DNA of 37,290 nucleotides, from positions 1 through 37,290 of the forward strand of contig JACABD010000033.1 in the NCBI GenBank assembly GCA_013377075.1, given 5' to 3'. The translations under genes were made by a program, and so were the position numbers. Source of the stretch: Geobacteraceae bacterium (GTDB lineage: Bacteria > Desulfobacterota > Desulfuromonadia > Geobacterales > DSM-12255). Below are positions 9,808-18,232 of the stretch, piece after piece. Below the pieces are notes generated by a model. It was not told the origin of the DNA. It saw only the letters and a program-made list of their open reading frames with translations, and ran no database searches. Numbering within the stretch: the stretch's first letter is position 1; the number at the start of each line of letters is the position of its first letter.

Positions 9808-10685
9808 GTACTCTCAAGGTCGCACTGCTCCAGCACCACTGCACTGCAGACCGTGCTGCAAACATTGCCCGGACAGCGTTACTGGCACGGCAGGCAAAGG
9901 AGAAAGGTGCCGAACTGCTCATTCTTCAAGAGCTGCACACCTCTCTCTACTTCTGCCAGGTGGAAGATGTTGCAAATTTCGACCTCGCAGAACCGATCCC
10001 CGGAAAGACGTCAACCATCTTCTCAGACCTCGCCAGGGAACTTGATGTTGTAATAGTGACATCCCTCTTTGAGCGCCGCGCACCGGGCCTCTACCACAAC
10101 ACCGCTGTTGTCTTTGAGAAGGATGGCTCGATTGCCGGCAAATACAGGAAAATGCATATCCCTGACGATCCCGGCTTCTATGAGAAGTTCTACTTCACCC
10201 CAGGTGATCTGGGATTTACCCCTATCGATACTTCTGTAGGGAGGCTCGGGGTACTTGTCTGCTGGGATCAATGGTATCCCGAGGCAGCAAGGCTCATGGC
10301 CCTTGCCGGAGCTGAAATCCTCATCTACCCGACAGCTATCGGCTGGACACCGGAAGACCCGGAAGATGAAAAGCAAAGGCAGCTTGACGCATGGCTTACC
10401 GTGCAGCGTGGACATGCAATCGCCAACGGAATCCCTCTCATAGCGGTCAATCGTATCGGCTCGGAGAACGACCCATCAGGCGGCTGCAACCTTGATTTCT
10501 GGGGAAACAGTTTCGTTGCCGGTCCCCAGGGAGAAATCCTCCATCGCTCATCCGCAACTGCTCAGGAGGTCGCAATTGTTACTCTTGACAAAGGGCGAAG
10601 TGAAGAAGTAAGACGAATCTGGCCGTTTTTGCGTGACCGCCGCATTAGCAACTACCAAAATTTAATACTGCGGTACATAGATTAA
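9804..10685 (+). CDS. aguB: N-carbamoylputrescine amidase
   Basis: This nitrilase-superfamily amidase converts N-carbamoylputrescine to putrescine, CO2 and ammonia. It has 293 residues. The catalytic triad is visible: Glu43 in LQELH, Lys116 in KYRKMHIP and Cys153 in LVCWDQWYPEAAR. The stretch DDPGFYEKFYFTPGD is typical of the AguB subgroup. The start codon is embedded in the aguA stop (ATGA). With aguA it completes the agmatine-to-putrescine route. The arginine decarboxylase needed to make agmatine is not in this window. Confidence 0.96.
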   Translation: MSTLKVALLQHHCTADRAANIARTALLARQAKEKGAELLILQELHTSLYFCQVEDVANFDLAEPIPGKTSTIFSDLARELDVVIVTSLFERRAPGLYHNTAVVFEKDGSIAGKYRKMHIPDDPGFYEKFYFTPGDLGFTPIDTSVGRLGVLVCWDQWYPEAARLMALAGAEILIYPTAIGWTPEDPEDEKQRQLDAWLTVQRGHAIANGIPLIAVNRIGSENDPSGGCNLDFWGNSFVAGPQGEILHRSSATAQEVAIVTLDKGRSEEVRRIWPFLRDRRISNYQNLILRYID

Positions 10686-10782
10686 ACTTGAGCTGAACTA
10701 CGCTATCTGCTACAAATAACAGGATTTTAATCAATAGTCTGACACTCCCTTTTTAACCGTCACATAATTTATGAGGTTCATT

Positions 10783-12975
10783 ATGAGCAATCTCAAGCTT
10801 GGACAAAAACTTGTCGGTCTTTTCCTGATAATGGCTCTCATTGTCGGGATAACCGGTCTTTTCGGCATATACAGCCTGAACAGGGTCGGCCATACCATTC
10901 AGGATGTCATCATGACCGGCTCGACACAGTCAAACCAGGTTGTACTCATGAAGACAGCACTTCAGGAGTGCAGGCTGCACCTTGTGGAAGCCTCAACTGT
11001 TGACAAAATTGATGACCTTGAGCTGATCAAGGGGGATTACGAGTCAAAACGTGATCGTTTCAACGGCTATCTTGATATAATTCTCAAAGGGAATCAGAAG
11101 CTCGGTCTTCCGGCTGCGATAAAAGGGAGCCCGCTTGAGTCCAGAGCCACTGCCGTATCAGCAAAATTCCTTCAGTTCAGCGAAACTGCCGAAAAGTTGT
11201 TAACACATAAGGAAACACTCTTTAACTCCGGGAAGAAGGGGAGTGCGGCATCTGACGATGACATAAAAAACATGATCCGTAGCGAACTTCCGGAAAAAAC
11301 CGATGAAGTGGCAACCTCTGTAGACGAACTGCTGGTAACTGTTACAGGTCTGATGAAAGATGCCAACAGGGATGCGTCTTCAATCCAGCACAATGCCCAG
11401 TACACACTGCTGCTTGTCATAATCTGTGCGGTTATCTCTGCAATCATTTTTGGCAGCTTTGTATCCAGAGGAATTGTCAACAGAGTCAGGAAAATTGCTG
11501 ATGCGCTGGCAGAAGGATCACACGGAAAACTAGTGGTTACCCTTACAGACAAATCGGCTGACGAAATAGGTGTGCTTGCCAGTGATTTTAATCTCATGAG
11601 CGCCAAGCTCTCTGAAATGGTAAACAGGATCAAACTCTCCTCTATGGAGCTTGGCAACATAACCGCAAGTCTGCGCGATGTTTCCCAGAAAAGTGTAGCC
11701 TCAGCCGAAATTCAGGCTGGAGGTGTACTTCAGACAACTTCGGCGATTTCAGAGATGAATTCGTCCATAAACGGCATATCACAGGCCATTGACAGTCTGT
11801 TCCTCTCAACCTCTGAGAGTTCATCCTCGACAATGCAACTTGTGGCCAGCATAGAAGAAGTAGCTCTAAATGTTGAAACCCTGTCTGAGGCAGTCGAAGA
11901 TGTAAGTTCCTCCATCACTGAGATGGCAGCATCAATTAGAGCTATTGATGGAAATGTTGCCAGCCTGGTTGATTCATCCCTGACAACCGCCAGTTCAGTG
12001 GCAGCCATGGATATTTCCATACGTCAGATTGAGCAGAATGCCACAGAAAGCGCAGCGATTTCGGAAGGCCTGCTAAGCGACGCAGAGACCGGCAGAGCTT
12101 CTGTAGAGGCCACAATTGCCGGCATATCTGAAATCAAAAAATCATCAATCATAACCTCTGAAGCGATCTCAACCCTATCTGAAAAAGCCCGTGATATTGG
12201 GTCAATCCTTCAGGTAATCGATGAAGTTGCCGAGCAGACCAATCTGCTTGCGCTTAATGCTGCAATAATTGCCGCACAGGCCGGAGAGCAGGGAAAAGGT
12301 TTTGCAGTTGTAGCAGAAGAGATAAAAGAGCTTTCCGAAAGAACAAGCAGCTCGACAAAAGAAATTTCAAAAGTCATTGCAGCTGTACAGCAGGAGGTTC
12401 ATAGGGCTGTCGAATCCATCTCTCTAGCAGAACAGAGCATTGAAGATGGCGAGCAGCTTTCCTACCAGTCAGGTGAGGCTCTTGCCAAGATTCTTTCCGG
12501 GGTTAAGACATCAAGTTCGCAGATTGTAGAAATTGCAAAAACCACCGAATCTCAGGCAAGAGAAAGTCGGCAGATCAAGGCTGCTGTTGAAAAAATCTCG
12601 GACATGGCGGCTCAGATCGCCACTGCAACAGGCCAGCAGGGTCGCGGCGCTGACATGATTATTTCAGCCACCGAGAAGATGAAGGGGCTGAACTCCCAGG
12701 TCCGCAACTCTACCCGAGAGCAGAGCACTGTCGGTTCATTCATTGGCAAATCCACTGAAAGCATCTCAACACTGATAAGAAAGATCAAGATTGCCAGCGA
12801 TGAGCAGACCAAGAGCAGCGCACTAATAATGCATTCGGCCAACGAAATCCAGCAATCCACAGAAAATTCCCTTGAAGCGAACAGGGTGACTGATGAAGCA
12901 GTAAGAAGGCTCTCGGCCCAGAGTGAACTGCTTAAAAAAGAGATGAATCAGTTTATCATCCCTGAAAACGGCTGA
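10783..12975 (+). CDS. Methyl-accepting chemotaxis protein
   Basis: A chemoreceptor of 730 residues when started at ATG 10783, which has GAGG seven bases upstream; the ATG at 10771 is less well supported. The order is TM helix 1 (about 10-30), a periplasmic helical sensing domain of roughly 175 residues, TM helix 2 (about 207-228), a HAMP domain ([18 protein letters not shown] onward) and a long cytoplasmic coiled coil. The signalling tip reads [20 protein letters not shown] instead of the usual [11 protein letters not shown], a variant common in delta-proteobacterial receptors. No CheW or CheR genes are nearby, so its partner array cannot be told. A weak promoter-like pair (TTGAGC 10688, TACAAA 10711, 17-base spacer) lies upstream. 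Its last 20 bases overlap convergent glgA. Confidence 0.92.
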   Translation: MSNLKLGQKLVGLFLIMALIVGITGLFGIYSLNRVGHTIQDVIMTGSTQSNQVVLMKTALQECRLHLVEASTVDKIDDLELIKGDYESKRDRFNGYLDIILKGNQKLGLPAAIKGSPLESRATAVSAKFLQFSETAEKLLTHKETLFNSGKKGSAASDDDIKNMIRSELPEKTDEVATSVDELLVTVTGLMKDANRDASSIQHNAQYTLLLVIICAVISAIIFGSFVSRGIVNRVRKIADALAEGSHGKLVVTLTDKSADEIGVLASDFNLMSAKLSEMVNRIKLSSMELGNITASLRDVSQKSVASAEIQAGGVLQTTSAISEMNSSINGISQAIDSLFLSTSESSSSTMQLVASIEEVALNVETLSEAVEDVSSSITEMAASIRAIDGNVASLVDSSLTTASSVAAMDISIRQIEQNATESAAISEGLLSDAETGRASVEATIAGISEIKKSSIITSEAISTLSEKARDIGSILQVIDEVAEQTNLLALNAAIIAAQAGEQGKGFAVVAEEIKELSERTSSSTKEISKVIAAVQQEVHRAVESISLAEQSIEDGEQLSYQSGEALAKILSGVKTSSSQIVEIAKTTESQARESRQIKAAVEKISDMAAQIATATGQQGRGADMIISATEKMKGLNSQVRNSTREQSTVGSFIGKSTESISTLIRKIKIASDEQTKSSALIMHSANEIQQSTENSLEANRVTDEAVRRLSAQSELLKKEMNQFIIPENG

Positions 12976-14428
12976 TAGCCATCATGTAAAGATGTTCGTA
13001 CTTTCTGGCCGCACTCTCCCAGGTAAAACTCATCTGCATGGCATTGGTACGAAGTTTCTCTATTGCCGCTCTTCTGTTGTACCAGGTATATACTGCCCAT
13101 CCGACAGTATCAAAAATTGCTCCTGCGGTAAGATCCCTGAATTTGAAACCTGTACCGGTCATTTCTGCCTCATTGTAATTCTCAACACTGTCATCCAGGC
13201 CGCCGGTTGCACGTACAATCGGCAGTGTGCCGTATCTCATGCTGTACATCTGATTTAGGCCGCAAGGCTCAAATGCTGAAGGCATGAGGAAAAAGTCAGC
13301 GCCAGCCTCAATCCTGTGGGCTAGACCATTGTCATACCCGACTTTTACTCTCATCTTAGTAGGATTTTCAGCAGCCATCCCACCGAAATAGAAGTGCGCC
13401 CATGGCTCACCTTCACCAAGCATAATTAGCTGGATATCAAGCTTCAGCAACTGCGGCAAAGCCTCGGCTAGAAAATCAATCCCTTTTTGCTTCACCATCC
13501 GGCTGATAACCCCAATAAGTGGAACAGTGTCATCCTCAGGAAGCCCCAACTCTCGTTGAAGTTCCTTTTTACAAACCATTTTACCGAGCATGTCTTCTGC
13601 TGAATAGTTTGCTGCCAGATGCCGGTCTGTTTCCGGTGACCACTCGGTGTAATCAACGCCATTTAATATACCAAAAAGATCGGCACTCCTTTCGCGAAGG
13701 ACATTTTCAAGCCCCCAGCCATACTCAGCTGTTCCGATCTCAGCGGCATACCCTTCGCTGACAGTATTCAGGATGTTGGCATTGTAAATCCCCCCTTTAA
13801 GAAGATTTACCCTGTCATCTTTTTCAATGCCTAGGAAAGTGAAATACTCCCAGCCAACCCCGAGAATCTCAATTGTTTCGGGAGGGAAGATACCCTGATA
13901 CTGCATGTTGTGTATTGTCAGAACAGACGCGGCTGTACCGACATAAGGATCATTGCGGTAGATACTGTTGAGGAGAAGAGGTATAGCAGCCGTATGCCAG
14001 TCATTTGAATTAATGATATCCGGGTGAAAGCCGATCATCTTGCAAAGTTCCAGACTCCCCTTAGAGAGGAATATGAAGCGCCTGTCATTGTCAGGGAATT
14101 CAATATTTGCTTCGTCATAAAGCCCGTCCCTGCCGTAGTAGCCGTCGTGTTCGAGAAAGTAAACGGGAACATCACAGTCCGGCAGTACTCCTTCATAAAC
14201 TGCACAGTACTCATCCCCCAGAATTCCCATGGGCACGACCAGCACACCCGGCAACAACCTAAGGCCGTACTTTTCCTTGTCAATCCGGTAATAGCGCGGC
14301 ATGACAAGCCTTACATCATGCCCCAGGCTGCGAAGATATCTGGGGAGTGAGCCGACAACATCTGCGAGGCCGCCGCTCTTTGCAAAGGGAACTGCCTCGG
14401 AAGCGGAAAAAAGAATTGAAAGCGACAT
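12956..14428 (-). CDS. glgA: Glycogen synthase (ADP-glucose type)
   Basis: A GT5-family glycosyltransferase that extends alpha-1,4-glucan from ADP-glucose. It has 490 residues, normal length. Visible signatures are the donor-binding [13 protein letters not shown] (17-29), [13 protein letters not shown] near residue 140, the nucleotide-binding [14 protein letters not shown] near 311 and the C-terminal [21 protein letters not shown] near 378 with the conserved Glu. The C-terminus is slightly extended. Start at 14428 with AAGGTG upstream. It stands alone without glgB or glgC in the window. Its last 20 bases overlap the 3' end of the chemoreceptor gene on the opposite strand. Confidence 0.96.
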   Translation of the reverse strand: MSLSILFSASEAVPFAKSGGLADVVGSLPRYLRSLGHDVRLVMPRYYRIDKEKYGLRLLPGVLVVPMGILGDEYCAVYEGVLPDCDVPVYFLEHDGYYGRDGLYDEANIEFPDNDRRFIFLSKGSLELCKMIGFHPDIINSNDWHTAAIPLLLNSIYRNDPYVGTAASVLTIHNMQYQGIFPPETIEILGVGWEYFTFLGIEKDDRVNLLKGGIYNANILNTVSEGYAAEIGTAEYGWGLENVLRERSADLFGILNGVDYTEWSPETDRHLAANYSAEDMLGKMVCKKELQRELGLPEDDTVPLIGVISRMVKQKGIDFLAEALPQLLKLDIQLIMLGEGEPWAHFYFGGMAAENPTKMRVKVGYDNGLAHRIEAGADFFLMPSAFEPCGLNQMYSMRYGTLPIVRATGGLDDSVENYNEAEMTGTGFKFRDLTAGAIFDTVGWAVYTWYNRRAAIEKLRTNAMQMSFTWESAARKYEHLYMMAISRFQG

Positions 14429-14504
14429 TTACACACCTTTTAAATCAACATTAAGTAGACAAATTTCAGGGGACAGAATAGCAGCTATGTTCATGCTTGC
14501 AACA

Positions 14505-14531
14505 ACAAAAAGGCGGCCCGGAGGCCGCCTT
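14505..14531 (-). terminator. Rho-independent terminator of the four-gene membrane cassette
   Basis: AAGGCGGCC (14510-14518) and GGCCGCCTT (14523-14531) pair perfectly over a four-base loop. On the minus strand the stem is followed by TTTTTGTTGTTG. It is placed 24 bases after the stop of the 349-aa gene. Confidence 0.88.
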
Positions 14532-14554
14532 GATCAAACATATGCAGGTTAAAC

Positions 14555-15604
14555 TCAAAACTTTTCAACAGCTTTTTTTGACGGCCCGTTGAGGCGTATC
14601 GCAGCTGCAAACTCCATCCAGAATATCAGGTAGATAGATATCATTGCCGATAGGCCGATATTCTGGTTTTCAGCTCCAAGCGCCTTGGCCAGCACAGGTG
14701 ATGCGAAACCGGCACCGAGTGTTCCTGTTGCCCGCTCCAGCATGTAGAAGACTACCAGTGTAACCGCAGTGCCTCCGAACATAAGAGCAATCCCCTTGCC
14801 ACGTTTTACCCAGTATTTTGGAGAGAATCCGAACATGCGCATGAATATCACGACCCAGATAATCCATACAGAATAGTCAACAGCAGCATCTGGGAGGGCA
14901 AATTTGTTTTTCACCAGAAAAATTTCCATGATGGTTACCGCTGCAAGCAGAGTAAACATCCAGGAAAACTTTTCGTCTGCCTGGGATACCCAGTTTCTGC
15001 TGTCTGGCGGTTTTACCTCTTTAACCGAGTGACCGTGTGTGCCGAGGGCAGAAAAGAGGATAGCAAACCAGATGCCAGCATTATGGAAGAGCAGTGAAGC
15101 ATGATTTCCTGCCACATTAGCCACCCTGGCCATAGGCTCGCGGGCAAAATCGGCGGCAATTCGCATCAGGAAAAGATTGGCAATGATTGAACAGGTCATG
15201 ATGACAGTGACGGTAAATATTCGTTTGGGAAGGAGATACGGGTCAACCTTATCAGGAAAACCCAGAATAAAGGCAAACCAGATCAGGAACATTATAAAGG
15301 GAATTCCATAACAGATTCCATAAACCGAGTTCCCGGCAAAATCGCCGTTTTGTGCATAAATAATTACGTGCTTGGTTTGATCGGCGTCGGTATTAAGTGC
15401 AAGAACCTCATTTTTCGGCATTTTCTTCAGACAAGGCAGTATCCCCATCATATACCAGCCGTGATCCCCCTGAGTTGCGTCAACAACCCAGTACTGATCG
15501 CCCATCATTTCGTCAAAGCCCTGAAATATACGCATCGAGAAGGTCGCACAGAGCGCCACAACAACCAGAAGCAGTATGGAATTCTTTAAACTCATTGGTG
15601 TCAT
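14555..15604 (-). CDS. Uncharacterised eight-helix membrane protein
   Basis: I do not recognise this 349-residue protein. It has about eight hydrophobic helices (roughly 6-25, 97-116, 129-150, 172-190, 217-236, 247-262, 274-295 and 318-338). A soluble loop of about 70 residues sits between the first two and contains DQYWVVDATQGDHGWYMMG and two cysteines. Histidines occur at membrane edges (GNHASLLFHNAG, GTHGHS), but there is no clear haem or quinone-site signature. The penultimate helix region ends in MISIYLIFWMEFAAAIRL. Start at 15604 with AAGGAG six bases upstream. It is the last and largest gene of a four-gene minus-strand cassette, 15 bases after the 83-aa gene, and is closed by a strong terminator. 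It may be the core subunit of a small membrane complex (inference). Confidence 0.75.
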   Translation of the reverse strand: MTPMSLKNSILLLVVVALCATFSMRIFQGFDEMMGDQYWVVDATQGDHGWYMMGILPCLKKMPKNEVLALNTDADQTKHVIIYAQNGDFAGNSVYGICYGIPFIMFLIWFAFILGFPDKVDPYLLPKRIFTVTVIMTCSIIANLFLMRIAADFAREPMARVANVAGNHASLLFHNAGIWFAILFSALGTHGHSVKEVKPPDSRNWVSQADEKFSWMFTLLAAVTIMEIFLVKNKFALPDAAVDYSVWIIWVVIFMRMFGFSPKYWVKRGKGIALMFGGTAVTLVVFYMLERATGTLGAGFASPVLAKALGAENQNIGLSAMISIYLIFWMEFAAAIRLNGPSKKAVEKF

Positions 15605-15619
15605 TGTTTTCTCCTTGAA

Positions 15620-15871
15620 CTACTCCTTATGTGTTGTCCAGAACATAGATACTGCGTTTGCTGCAAAAAGCCCGTAAAGCCACATTGTATTCCAGGCAGG
15701 TCCTGACCAGTGACTGCCTCGTCCGCCACCGACAACACCTGATGCGACTACTATTCCTATAAGGGCTGTAAAGGAAACCATCGCAACGGCTCTCAGAATT
15801 GCGCTGTTACGCCAGGTGTGCCGCTCAAGCTCTTCAATACGCGCCAGAAGTTCAAGCTCTTTCTCGCTCAT
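15620..15871 (-). CDS. Small two-helix membrane protein, unrecognised
   Basis: An 83-residue protein with an acidic N-terminal helix (MSEKELELLARIEELERH) and two hydrophobic segments (about 27-48 and 61-78). These are joined by a glycine-rich turn, GGGRGSHWSG. AAGGAG precedes the ATG at 15871. Its first 20 bases overlap the end of the 40-aa gene, and its stop is 15 bases from the next start, so the genes are co-translated. Size and position suggest an accessory subunit of the eight-helix protein. I know no named family for it. Confidence 0.7.
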   Translation of the reverse strand: MSEKELELLARIEELERHTWRNSAILRAVAMVSFTALIGIVVASGVVGGGRGSHWSGPAWNTMWLYGLFAANAVSMFWTTHKE

Positions 15872-15974
15872 CTTTTTTCTCCTTTAAATGCTGGATTATT
15901 ATCAGACAAAGTAGCGGCAAAATTGCCGCAATAGCCGAAAATTTACCAAAGTAAAGTGTCATATTGTAAAGCAT
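15852..15974 (-). CDS. 40-residue single-helix membrane protein (very short gene)
   Basis: Translated directly from the minus strand: ATG at 15974, stop TGA at 15854-15852, 40 residues. It has one strongly hydrophobic segment (about 13-28, SAIAAILPLLCLIII) and a charged tail, KEKKDERERA. GGAGGG lies five bases upstream of the ATG. It starts 11 bases after the Cys-rich gene ends and overlaps the 83-aa gene by 20 bases. The excellent ribosome binding site, the overlap and the clean TM-plus-charged-tail design support a real gene despite its length. It resembles the tiny stabilising subunits of membrane complexes (inference). Confidence 0.62.
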   Translation of the reverse strand: MLYNMTLYFGKFSAIAAILPLLCLIIIQHLKEKKDERERA

Positions 15975-15985
15975 AGTCACCCTCC

Positions 15986-16177
15986 CTAATTACAGCCAGC
16001 ATAAACGGGAATCCCTGCCGGCGCTCTCTCTAGCAGCTCCTGATACTTGACGCATTCACAGTACCGGCTGCTGCAGAATCTTATTATCATGTTGACATCG
16101 TGTGTTGAAATATAGCCACACCCCACATCACAGAGATCTTCATTCTTACCGAAATATGGGCATATATTTTCAGGCAT
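15986..16177 (-). CDS. Small cysteine-rich protein, possible metal-binding
   Basis: A 63-residue soluble protein with seven cysteines in the pattern C6, C16, C20, C35, C40, C42 and C62 (CPYFG, DLCDVGCGYIS, FCSSRYCECVKY). The spacing looks like a small zinc or iron-sulfur-binding fold. Short modules of the form C...C...YC...C..Y recur in delta-proteobacterial proteins. The start at 16177 has AAGGA eight bases upstream. It is the first gene of the cassette that continues with two tiny membrane proteins and an eight-helix protein. No named family is recognised with confidence. Confidence 0.68.
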   Translation of the reverse strand: MPENICPYFGKNEDLCDVGCGYISTHDVNMIIRFCSSRYCECVKYQELLERAPAGIPVYAGCN

Positions 16178-16475
16178 CGCTGATCCTTCAACTCATTATC
16201 TGCACGGCTTCGGAGGGTGATCGTCACCACCCTCCAATAAGAAGCACGGTGCATAAGGAGTAACCATGAGTATATTAGAGCAACCGCCGTACCAAAGTTT
16301 GGCATTTATCACATTAATGTTTATCCCGTGTAATTTCAAGCAGTTGCACAAGGTACAGATTGTACAGAGTTACCATCCCCAAACATGGCTCTTGCAAACA
16401 TGCAAATCATTAATTCAGGCAAATCCTTGTAGCATCGCTCAGGGTAGCAATTCAAGGGCTTTGCGCCTGAGCAAA
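16178..16475. other. Intergenic region upstream of the four-gene cassette
   Basis: About 300 bases between the cassette and the aroQ terminator. It contains the strong hairpin at 16201-16253 (listed). It also contains GTACA-GAT-TGTAC (16353-16365) and a second branched hairpin, GCTCAGG (16437-16443) with CCTGAGC (16466-16472) plus an inner GCAA/TTGC pair. On the minus strand a promoter-like pair, TTGAAA then TAATGT with 17 bases between, lies near 16337-16309. On the plus strand AAGGAG and an ATG at 16266 look like a start site, but the frame soon runs through the aroQ terminator and antisense to aroQ, so I treat it as a remnant. Confidence 0.45.
16201..16253. promoter_or_regulatory. Strong leader hairpin ahead of the Cys-rich gene
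   Basis: A perfect 8-bp GC-rich stem (16212-16219 with 16228-16235, 8-base loop) is extended by GCTTC/GAAGC (16207-16211 with 16241-16245) and TGCAC/GTGCA (16201-16205 with 16249-16253). It lies 24 bases upstream of the first cassette gene and has no U-run. It could be a leader regulatory structure or an mRNA-stabilising element. Confidence 0.5.
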
Positions 16476-16516
16476 ATAAAAAGGGCCGGTTTCGCACAAA
16501 TGCAAAACCGGCCCTT
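16475..16516 (-). terminator. Rho-independent terminator after aroQ
   Basis: A perfect 12-bp stem AAGGGCCGGTTT (16481-16492) with AAACCGGCCCTT (16505-16516) is followed on the minus strand by TTTTTATTTTG. It closes the long minus-strand run that begins with the pil genes or with aroB. Confidence 0.92.
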
Positions 16517-16544
16517 AACTCAACTACATCCTTGCTCGACTATT

Positions 16545-16982
16545 TCACCGTTTTCTAAGAAACTCCACAAGACCTTTCAATGCAAGCTCATACCCAAACG
16601 CACCGAAACCGGCTATCTGGCCAATGGCAACAGGCGCGATCAGGCTTTTGTGACGAAATTCTTCACGGCTGTATACGTTGGAAAGGTGCACCTCTACCGT
16701 CGGGATGGCTACGGCTGAGATGGCATCACGAATTGCAACGCTCGTATGGGTGTAGGCAGCCGGGTTGATGATTATTCCGTCAAAGCTACCGAGTGCCGAC
16801 TGTATAGCATCCACCAGCCCACCTTCGGAGTTCGACTGCACGAAGTCGAGTTCAGCTGGTAAGGTCAGTGCTGACTCACTCAGGGAGGCATTTATGGATT
16901 CGAGGGTCTGCGAACCGTAAATGCCAGGCTCGCGCCTGCCGAGAAGGTTAATATTCGGGCCGTTTATAACCAGTATCTTCAT
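16545..16982 (-). CDS. aroQ: 3-dehydroquinate dehydratase, type II
   Basis: This enzyme dehydrates 3-dehydroquinate to 3-dehydroshikimate, the third step of the shikimate pathway. It has 145 residues, the usual length of the dodecameric type II enzyme. Signatures are [17 protein letters not shown] (catalytic Tyr22), [15 protein letters not shown] (H79) and [17 protein letters not shown] (catalytic H99). The start at 16982 has GAGG upstream. It follows the Roadblock gene closely. aroB, which makes its substrate, lies 1.3 kb upstream in the same run, so the two shikimate enzymes bracket the TPR and Roadblock genes. Confidence 0.96.
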   Translation of the reverse strand: MKILVINGPNINLLGRREPGIYGSQTLESINASLSESALTLPAELDFVQSNSEGGLVDAIQSALGSFDGIIINPAAYTHTSVAIRDAISAVAIPTVEVHLSNVYSREEFRHKSLIAPVAIGQIAGFGAFGYELALKGLVEFLRKR

Positions 16983-16990
16983 GTGCGCCT

Positions 16991-17353
16991 CTAGACCAGA
17001 TCATATCGTAACTTGAGAGCTTCGCGGGAAAGGAGAAATCGGCCTTTACCGTAATTACCGTTTGTAGTTATTACCAGAACAAGGAAAAACTGGTCATTAA
17101 TAACTCTGACTAAAACCTTTAACTGGTCAGTAGCTATCAATACCTCTTCCATATCACCGTTTTCAAGTAGATCCACGGTTTTCCTGATGTCTCTCAGGAG
17201 GTTCGAGTATTCAACCGAAAGGAGCTGTAGATCAAACTGATTGGAATCAACAAGGTATTCTTCAATCGGAATGCCGTCATATCCCATTATGATCGCGGCA
17301 AGCCCACCACCAACGTTTTCTGTCAATGATTTCAGAGACTCTTTATACGACAT
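16991..17353 (-). CDS. Roadblock/LC7-domain protein
   Basis: This 120-residue single-domain protein fits the Roadblock/LC7 (MglB-like) fold: an N-terminal helix ([16 protein letters not shown]), then [17 protein letters not shown], a central helix ([22 protein letters not shown]) and strands [17 protein letters not shown] and [20 protein letters not shown]. Bacterial proteins of this kind regulate small Ras-like GTPases or act as dimeric scaffolds. No MglA-type GTPase is in the window. I place the start at 17353 (GGAGGG eight bases upstream) rather than 17383. It overlaps the end of the TPR gene by 22 bases, which suggests a joint role with it. Confidence 0.82.
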   Translation of the reverse strand: MSYKESLKSLTENVGGGLAAIIMGYDGIPIEEYLVDSNQFDLQLLSVEYSNLLRDIRKTVDLLENGDMEEVLIATDQLKVLVRVINDQFFLVLVITTNGNYGKGRFLLSREALKLRYDLV

Positions 17354-18216
17354 TCCTTTACCCTCCCGATATTCCCCAGCCACGCCTGAAGTTTATCCAG
17401 TAGACCATCAGGCGGTGTGCCGGTAATCTCATCTGACAGCGCATTTTCGGGCTGGATCAGCTCCATCAGGCGCTTTTCATATTCCATGTTAAGAGGATCA
17501 GAAGCAAGCAGATCCCGGTAGACTTCAACCGCTTTTTCAGGGAACCCCTGTTTCAGATAAAGTTCGGCTATAGTTGCTGAAACCATAACAGACTGCTGTT
17601 CAGCCGCTGGAAGCTCCTGCTCGTACAATGGCGGCGGACTGTCCATGAGGAAAGGTTCTGCCCGGTTTACATCATCTCCCAGTGACGGTCTTTGCGGCGA
17701 GGCGGAAAACGGCTGGGCCAGGTCGTCAAAAATATCATCTTCAATCAGCTCATCCGAAAGTTCCAGAATATCCGCATCAAGAAGGTCCTCTTCCGGCAGG
17801 TCAATTTCGTTCGAAGACGCTGTAACAAATGGCTCGTCACTGAACGTAATGTCAAGCGAGTTTGCAACTAAAATACAGCTCTGTGCCGCAGCGGAGTTGC
17901 CTGTTGACATGTACAAATCGGCCAGCAGTCTTTGCGCCTCGATATTTTCAGGCGTTACCCTTACTACGGCTTCGAGTGCCTTTACAGCTTCATCCTTGAA
18001 TCCGCACTCTATTGCAGATTTTGCCAAAGCCATCTGCCCGCCGGCGAGATCAGGATAAAGTGCAGCTCCGTTTCTTGCTGTATCAAGTGCCTCTTCAAGG
18101 AGCCCAAGCTGCCTGTAGATGTCGGAAAGCGGCATAAAGCTGTAGGCTCTTGGGTCACTTCTCAGGATACCTTCAAACCTTTTTGCAGCCGCCCATAATG
18201 AAGCTTTATCAGTCAT
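17332..18216 (-). CDS. Tetratricopeptide-repeat protein
   Basis: A 294-residue soluble protein. The N-terminal half has TPR-like helices (RAYSFMPLSDIYRQLGLLEEAL; YPDLAGGQMALAKSAIECGFKDEAVKALEAVV; NIEAQRLLADLYMSTGNSAAA). A long acidic, proline-containing linker (about 125-205) follows, then a further TPR (SATIAELYLKQGFPEKAVEVYRDLLASDP) and a C-terminal LLDKLQAWLGNI helix. There is no signal peptide, so it is cytoplasmic and probably a protein-interaction scaffold. It starts 16 bases after aroB and overlaps the Roadblock gene by 22 bases. The tight link to a Roadblock protein next to pil genes hints at a polarity or pilus-regulation role (inference). Confidence 0.82.
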   Translation of the reverse strand: MTDKASLWAAAKRFEGILRSDPRAYSFMPLSDIYRQLGLLEEALDTARNGAALYPDLAGGQMALAKSAIECGFKDEAVKALEAVVRVTPENIEAQRLLADLYMSTGNSAAAQSCILVANSLDITFSDEPFVTASSNEIDLPEEDLLDADILELSDELIEDDIFDDLAQPFSASPQRPSLGDDVNRAEPFLMDSPPPLYEQELPAAEQQSVMVSATIAELYLKQGFPEKAVEVYRDLLASDPLNMEYEKRLMELIQPENALSDEITGTPPDGLLDKLQAWLGNIGRVKECRIKSL

Positions 18217-18232
18217 AGTTTAAGCCCCCCAC

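Noticed and set aside
16266-16718. 150-residue plus-strand frame with a good ribosome site
   Set aside because: The frame crosses the aroQ terminator and then runs antisense to aroQ, and its composition is not protein-like. Kept only as a possible remnant.
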